Shown piece after piece: positions 59,601-64,000 of a stretch of 64,000 nt of DNA. Within the stretch, counting starts at the first letter, position 1. Each line of letters begins with the position of its first letter. A model generated the notes under the pieces. That model had not been told where the DNA came from. It saw only the letters and a list, made by a program, of their open reading frames with translations, and searched no databases. A program made the position numbers and the translations under genes. The DNA comes from Niveomyces insectorum RCEF 264 (Eukaryota; Ascomycota; Sordariomycetes; Hypocreales; Cordycipitaceae): assembly GCA_001636815.1 (NCBI GenBank), contig AZHD01000016.1:724506-788505 (forward strand). Reading direction: 5' to 3'.

Positions 59601-59803
59601 TCAAGGATGTTGTTGATGCTTTTGAGAGGCTTTTAGAACTAGGGCTTGATTCAAAGAAGGAGGATGCAAAAATGAGGACACCCATCGACATCGCAGTAGC
59701 GACGAACAACAAGGGCATCAAGGATCTGTTTACAGACGAAGGGAGAAGGGCAAGACAACAATTCAAAAGAAGAAAAATGGGAGAGGCCACGCAGGAGAGG
59801 TAA
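53606..59803 (+). CDS. NLR-like STAND protein: NACHT domain with very long ankyrin array
   Basis: This intronless gene encodes 2065 residues. The ATG at 53606 (AAGCCATGTC) is the first in frame. Only about 40 residues precede the linker typical of fungal NACHT proteins (WLQPTEYLSPGNEYMKHL, then TGTWIYES). The P-loop GVAGSGKS is at residues 92-99 and the Walker B region VYCVVDALDE at 186-195, followed by a sensor-like FTNRP. A helical region with LPKTLEEVYEEML (about 330-345) closes the NACHT unit. From about residue 547 to 2045 the protein is almost wholly ankyrin repeats (GxTPLHxAAxxG...LLxxGADxN), roughly three dozen, several degenerate or with Asp/Lys-rich inserts. No HET, Goodbye, patatin or other known N-terminal effector domain is visible. 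Such proteins are proposed fungal innate-immunity or incompatibility receptors acting in the cytosol. No frame break occurs in 6.2 kb. Confidence 0.93.
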   Translation: MSDEEDASPERGFDVISRDTVPIVEFPAGLSFEQRIVTLRQWLQPTEYLSPGNEYMKHLHAHVPGTGTWIYESDSFTEWARSTETGCLHLRGVAGSGKSVLAASTIRHLQESNPGTPVLFFFFRQIVEKNHSSKYLIRDFAAQLLPHSPVLMAEIEKLSKSRGVDGTEAAALWDILVQGLEAAPKVYCVVDALDEMDEEDFDIVHRLVAVADRRPNNFKIIFTNRPVPSIELALKGLRMLQARLEASFLYPDVATYVRVSMGTLEPLLRPEVEALVMQVICDRARGLFLHARLMTENLTEGLKDGRITEETLPDCLEVLPKTLEEVYEEMLREHSERSGVSRDQQATVLSCVIHASRPLRLIELGALIARLRGDDDLSEGKRLIRASCGRLLEILEDESVSVIHHSLTEFLSDQRRQQSPNAFPVLDAVHGHKMLANALLQYLDGCPLLDTNCDEPGDETYDKYDDYGDHDKERERRARVLQGVQLDHPLMTYAVNNLSHHIVKACEDDPDLFVSLDAYLVPGRPAFGIWMMQFWDSRLCGSFNMFHWAAFTGLAPYVAHLIARQPALLDARDGDGRTALSYAAELGNSEIVAVLLRAGADPRSDDRLGLTPLHHAASGNVGVVKLLLDAGVSPLIEKTKDTPYNVCHFHEHNRGETALEYAMRSRNVDIVTAVLTLIRSEDTNKCLHWAQDAESVEAVLRTGHATVDSFCGGKTLLFKAAALHDADTMRILLQYGADPNTRCKGSRFDYDDTVSLECYAPRGPTALHAFAGYDEGRKIYDEEGKRQAEACLRLLLEHGGDLSATTDGDTDGSNSRLDANFTPLHYAVQKKGSSLMGWDDGGDRTAELLSDMLLRAGADSNARTKQGGTPLFYVDTTCPDLIDVLSKYGADVNARALSGRTPLLRLIMEGNAWDAQLDSELFQRLIENGADVNAADRMGDTIFHQIFAVLDSFKEKDIPFLTTLVRAGADLNKRNNQGVVPLFKYCNKLVDERLIGFLIQSGLDIHVRNGNGETILWKIVAQYNAKLESLAQFVRLGADVTARANDGATLLHLAVRKGRSIEWLQFLVFAGVDPLASDADGNSLAHVAVKTANFQPAILERLTFLAKLGVSLAEPNAKGQTLLHIACGPSPEPDDEFSNSQDWVDVITTDPLFGTPDVDACDNQGATPLHSAASVSENTVRKLFQIGANPTSLTSEGISPLHIASRALQPGIVRVLLASYKRLGVLDQLVGLKDRKTGSGRTALHYACRSGCQDSVRVLLAHGASPTARDFLGLTPLHALAEFPQEDELWGPRTPGPCQRVRRGSNRPWNGFNDGVFEIIDSLHRAGADLNAKASDEAGSQITPADVATRTNFAQFLKKLSRVAGEPAESVTADAVEKEEFEKAVQSLLDISVPTGIPDKIADEVCNGRHEVIKAFGRRGGDLFALDRFGDETSLHVFALLGQARLLEHFSVEASRVDDEAEHRRRSNVKEEETSQKENHHDSGGPGTILGTACEREAPNLEVIRVLVETVGLDVNRLSHVRGFRYKLKKATPLHIVACGTRFWHVEALEYLLAHGADLEALNLDGETPLLVAVSSDHPSGFWKEETIRVLLCHGADPNTTSARSGLSALALSDHARVTRLLLEQGADIRRAHGALNRAAAKLDVDTVKLLLEAGADPNLASEADDRERTAKSSIRFPIHSAAIQSFDGESGWKPPDWDARQESTVKLLLAYGADPFAAYADGTHALQCIIEQHGLIGPMLNSRCFDSERRGKGGRTALLSACMPTPLAQNRPRSRADEPSRALHAEAALALLEGGARVHVTDDLGRTPLHWLCTMTQPLDECHKELVRKLVTRDSSCIHVKDNEGRKPIHLALRSHADWTTQHLLDHGACLTEPDPDGNIALHFLASRLVGETAAASAAAELFKKFLAMGLDVNTRNKKGETPVFVFMSTGWNGVQDRSPETSHSSQAADNAVFHCDALPVFIEAGADLFTTNDAGATLLHATAQRYIKDSHRNRDHVKDVVDAFERLLELGLDSKKEDAKMRTPIDIAVATNNKGIKDLFTDEGRRARQQFKRRKMGEATQER

Positions 59804-60485
59804 AATGATAGTTTAGATTGGGAGGCCGGAAAGCACTCGGATCAGTCGGGCGTGGTGCATCGCTTCAGACGGCACTTATTAGGACCCTTTTACTTCCAAA
59901 GATGCCTTAATTTTTACGTGATTTAACTACTTTTCTCTGTAATGTTCTATTGCGTAGCTTTTCAGTCTCAACGGAAGGATGTACATAATGTAGTAGGGAC
60001 GTGAAAGTTTATTGAAAATGAGTATCTCTGTAAGCCTCGTAGCATATACTTGATGAATTCTGCAGTGACAATATACAAAGGCTGAAATGGGAAACTTAGT
60101 TGGTGCGTTTTCACATATGAGCTCTCGTCCCCGGAATTCACACTCTTTTATCTCGAAAATTTACGTCTAGTCGGTTAGTCGTAAAACCATTCACGCCACG
60201 GCTCTCCTCTCAATCCTGAACACGCAAAACCCCTGCCTGCCACAAATCTAACGACCCAGTTGGTTCATCGAGACTATGAACAGCGTGAATTCGTGAAGAT
60301 GTTTAAATACACCCAGGGATATTCCTCACTCGTTTAGATAATAAGAATCTGTCCGCCATACTTCTTTCCGTTGAAAAGAATTTCTCAGGCGAGTCAGGGG
60401 TTCTATGTGGCAATACGAAGAGTCCCATGAAGACACACTGTCGAAGGCTTCGGAGAACCACCACGCGATACCCTTTTGAGTTATA
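59804..60485. other. convergent intergenic region
   Basis: This AT-rich 3' flank lies between the NACHT-ankyrin gene and the F-box-like gene. No gene is seen. Confidence 0.6.
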
Positions 60486-63138
60486 TTAGCTAGATAATTT
60501 GAAGAGATGGGGCGAGGACATGGAAACGTGGCTTACCTTGTTACCGGTTATGGTGAATACAACGTCGTCTGGCCCCACGGGGTCGACGCCGAGGACGATG
60601 TCGGCCACGTACGCGTAGCGTACGGGCCACGATTGTTCACCTATCAACGCCATGCGAAATGTGAGGGCCGAAAGAGCGGGGACGGTAGGATCCGGACTAG
60701 CACGGCCATGGTCGGAAGCTATGTATAGATCAGACAACGTCGCCCCTGCGATGTCTCCCGCAGGCTCCCAACGGCCTAAAATCTCCACGCGACCGTCCCG
60801 GTGGTGGATAGACAAGCCGACGCACCGGTCACCCTGTTTGCGCAGCTGCAACCGCCAGACGTCCGATGTGAGATGGGCGGTACTGAAAAAACCCTTGTCC
60901 GGTTGGATTGCTTCGCTCCTGAAATTAGGTGCGTGCAGCAGGAGCCATTCGGGTACGGATGCTGCCGATGGAGGCGATCCCACGCGCTGCGTTGACACAG
61001 GGTCCACGCACATCCCGATGCTTTTCAAGCAACAGTCATCGGTGGTGAGTATGTCGGTGAACAAGCCGTACACAGGCTGGCTTCCTTTGGTGAGAAGCAC
61101 CGACGTGCTGATATGGGAAAAAGACGACAAGTAGACACCAAAAAGAACGGTCTGATGCAAGTTGGTACCGACCTCCACAGATTAGTGAGCGCACGGGGAT
61201 GGATAGAAGCACCCAACATAGCAATGCGCGTTGACCTACAATGAGTGACGGCCCGAAGTTTGAACGCCCATCGAGTGTCTCGCTCACACGCAGGGATAGA
61301 AAAACAATCCGCTCGTCGGCGACCAAAGCCATATGAATGGGCATGCCGCGGCGCCAGCCGATGTGGCGTTGTTGTTGTGAATCGCTGACGCCGTCGCCGC
61401 CAAAATGTGCCGTCATACCGCAAATACCGCTATACTTGCAGTAGACTGTCAAACCTGTCGCTGCGACGCCGTGCAGCTGCAGCGGCAAAAATTGGCAAAG
61501 ACGGCGACCCGGGTAGTGTAGCAGGTGGCCCGGCAAGCGTTCTGTATCAGCAACCACCAAGTCACCGCGTACAGGCAGCTCCGTGTCCGTGTTCCACAGT
61601 GCCCGCGCAGGCCACGATTCTTGGCCAACGCTCGGATCGTCATCGTCTGAACCGTCCGAACGAATTCGAAGTAGCTTCAAGCCCTACGAGTTACGCGTTA
61701 GAGTTGAAAGAATGCATGACATGTGCCCCCTTGAAGGAAGAAGGAGAAATGAAAGAAATGAAAAGACAGGCCGTACATCCCCACATGCCCAAAGAACAGA
61801 CGTGGTACTGTCATAGAACAACGTCTGCACACTACAGCCTATACCTGGCCGACCCGGATCGCCCAACAATGGCGACGCAAGCCCGTCTTCGTATGTGAAC
61901 GCCAACGCTTGTATCCCTTGAGGGCCAAGCCAAACTTTTGCTCCTGTAACTGTGACCTTGTCTCGCACGGGAATAACCATATCCCAATGTGGTCTACGGG
62001 GCTCCTTCCAACCACCACCGTCATCGGCGCCGTTGGTGCCGTCGCCGCTGCCGCGATAACCATGTTTTCTTTTGCGGTTCTTTGCCCAAGACGCAAATGC
62101 CACCGTCCTGAGGTACATGCGGCCAAAGAGGCGAATCCCATTGGCACATAGCTGGCCACGATGACCATCGCGGCTCCCTGTTGCCATGTCGGGATTGGTA
62201 CGGAAGAGCTGCTCTTTTCGGACACCCTGCCACGGCGTGAAGGAGGGTTCGGCCGTGAGCAACAAGCGCAGCAACATCGAAACCGTCTCTCTGGATCGAA
62301 GGAGAGACGACACGAGGCCGCCCTGCAAGTGGCGGGCGATGTGCAGGTGTAATTCGGCCGGCAATTTTGACGCCGCTTGGGAGAGCAGGGCGCCCAAGCC
62401 ACTGGGATGCGATGCGTCTGCCGCGAGCAAGGACGGCAGCTGGGAGAGAGCCGCGGCGTATTCGTCGCCCGAAACACAGGCACGCGGCAAAAGTGACCGT
62501 GTGTTCCGGCCTAGCCAATACAGATGCCGGAACGTCAACAGTGCTGCACTTGGATGCTGCTGCCAATCCGCACGCCTGCGCACCGCTTTCCAGCAGCACT
62601 CGTGCACGAAGAACAGGATGCCGTACGGGTCGAAATGCTGTCGGTCCTGGCAGGGGCGCTTGCTGAAGCCCACGCAAACAGACGTGCTCTGCGCATGACC
62701 CTTCCGCCGCAGAATCCGAAACGGGCTGCTGTAGTCGGGCGGCCATGTACTCTCCTTCAAATTAGCCCGAAAGACGTGAAGGCCCGCAGAGGGGGCTGTG
62801 GGTACACCCGAACAAGATTCATCTCGCGCGGCGTCAAAAACTGTGGCAATGTTATGGTTAGAAAACGGCAGCGCACGCAGGTTATTGCGTGACAATGCGT
62901 AAACAGAAAAAGCAAAGAAAAAAGAACACAGACAGCCTATGACGTTGAGCTCCCAGTCTTCATGGTTGTTGCTTTTGAGAGGCCAGCCGATGCGGTGTTC
63001 AAAGAGTGATCGTGGCAAGTCATATCTACACAGAACACAGTACAGCTCAGCGTTCAGGTAAAGTGTATGTTCGTTCATTTCGCGCATGTCGCGATTCAAC
63101 CGTGACATGTGCAAAACCAAGAAAGGAGCAAGGAGCAT
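60486..63138 (-). CDS. F-box-like protein with N-terminal CxxC motif, unidentified
   Basis: The model has three exons, 63138-61777, 61683-61240 and 61172-60486 (introns of 93 and 67 bp), all joining in frame to about 830 residues. The start is uncertain: the frame is open upstream of 63138 without ATG, and a later Met before EMNEHTLYLN is possible. Near the N-terminus AELYCVLCRYDLP holds a CxxC pair, as in a large group of fungal F-box-like proteins. ILFFVHECCWKAV resembles their conserved central H-x-x-C-W element. LPAELHLHIARHLQ (near residue 255) reads as an F-box core that would bind Skp1. The C-terminal third is beta-rich, with alternating Val/Ile/Leu segments. A T-rich passage around 62840-62930 could hide another intron. 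It is probably a substrate adaptor of an SCF ubiquitin ligase, by inference. Confidence 0.65.
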
Positions 63139-64000
63139 GAAAGTCAAGTCGGCCGTGGGGGGTTCCAAGTAAGGGTCCTGCTGACGAATCAATTTTCGTA
63201 GAGGGGGGTAGGAAATACGTTAGTCATTTATGTACTTTCAACTCAATTTCGATTCTAGCTTCTCAGGTTGAAATAAGACGTCTGCCTTCTTTTTTTCTCA
63301 CTCATTTGTTAGCACTGCAGTATGAATCAACCATACCAGCAAGCAAAATGGACGGTGTCGGAACGCCGACCCATCGCTGCCGGACAGGGATTAAATTGTC
63401 TGCTTTTCTTTCCGTCAACATCCAAGGTCCATGTGTGAGACTTTTCCCACGTAAATCCAGCAGTACTCGTCGCTATCGTCGGTGCTGCAGATAGCCTACT
63501 AAAGCTCCTTACTTTTTTTCCAAAAAAAAATTTGCCGCCTGTTGGTCTTAAGCTGGTACGTTGTTTCTGCAGTTGTCTTTTCACGTCTAACTACGGAAAC
63601 GCTGACGCCGGTGTTCCACGTCATGTATGTTATACCCCGGATAACGGAGTCCTTGTACTACTATGACGACCGGTTTTCTTTTAGCCTTGGTAAAATTTGT
63701 TCACAGGCAGCACCAAGTGCAGACTCCAGAGTCGACTACGACGAGTTTCGGCTGCGTAGCGTGCGGCGTGATGCTCCTAACTGCCTTACCATGGCTATCA
63801 CCACGTACCCGTGTCTGCCAAGAGTCAAATCAAGTAAGCCTTTTGACACTTTAACAGTGAGGGCGGTGATTGCATCTTTGATTACGACTAGTCATGGCAC
63901 GATCTTTGTCTTTTCCGCTCTCTCTATAATAATCTCGGGTTTAGTCGTCGGATATTTTGATCTTTTCTTCCAAAAGAGGAAAGGTGTAATCGACCACACT
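63139..64000. other. window-end intergenic region
   Basis: The region includes the promoter of the F-box-like gene. Short open frames near 63306 and 63663 have no recognisable feature. A gene continuing past the window edge cannot be excluded. Confidence 0.45.

Noticed and set aside
1..64000. tRNA, 5S rRNA, CRISPR, IS elements or intact transposon
   Set aside because: By eye I found no T-loop/anticodon arrangement, 5S-like start, regularly spaced repeats, terminal inverted repeats or transposase/reverse transcriptase motifs; a tRNAscan and repeat search would be decisive.

Overview
The window is nuclear DNA of a filamentous ascomycete (Pezizomycotina, most probably Sordariomycetes). The evidence is short GT-AG introns (mostly 60-125 bp) inside GC-rich, C/G-ending codons, AT-rich intergenic DNA full of T and A homopolymers, Zn2Cys6 regulators, an NLR-type NACHT-ankyrin protein, and orthologues of SEC5, IDH2, SPC24 and FIS1. 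It carries one assembly gap (81 N, 20169-20249). I found no rRNA, tRNA, CRISPR array or intact transposon.

Layout. 1-7098: about 7 kb without a convincing gene, ending in a pyrimidine-rich leader with a TATA box and two short upstream ORFs. 7099-9716 (+): Zn2Cys6 activator, probably the CLR-2/ClrB/ManR type that controls cellulase and mannanase genes. 9717-15076: a 5.4 kb gene-poor stretch. 15077-16962 (+): MFS transporter. 17997-19102 (+): short-chain dehydrogenase. 19827-23225 (+): large regulator with an N-terminal C2HC finger and an atypical C6 cluster, broken by the gap and a frame change. 23905-27682 (-): exocyst subunit Sec5, divergent from 28359-29865 (+), the catalytic NAD-isocitrate dehydrogenase subunit. 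31531-33318 (+), 33897-34622 (-) and 35996-38561 (+): three unidentified proteins, two with a membrane segment. 38899-40364 (-): TatD/Scn1-like hydrolase with a frameshift at a G6 run. 41449-42216 (-): kinetochore Spc24, divergent from 43337-44249 (+), mitochondrial fission factor Fis1. 45121-46209 (-): AsaB/CmcJ-like oxidoreductase. 47479-49269 (-): amino-acid permease. 51558-52378 (+): small secreted protein. 53606-59803 (+): intronless 2065-residue NACHT-ankyrin protein. 60486-63138 (-): F-box-like protein.

Up to about 50 kb the genes are mostly housekeeping or nutrient genes and do not form one pathway. Two divergent pairs (SEC5/IDH2 and SPC24/FIS1) share intergenic promoters. The right-hand 14 kb is more accessory in character: a small secreted protein, a giant STAND-type receptor and an orphan F-box-like protein in gene-sparse DNA. 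The NACHT-ankyrin gene is the most interesting single object. No obvious biosynthetic cluster or new multi-gene system can be defended from sequence alone.

All exon boundaries were read by eye from GT/AG signals, frame continuity and family resemblance. No database search was possible.
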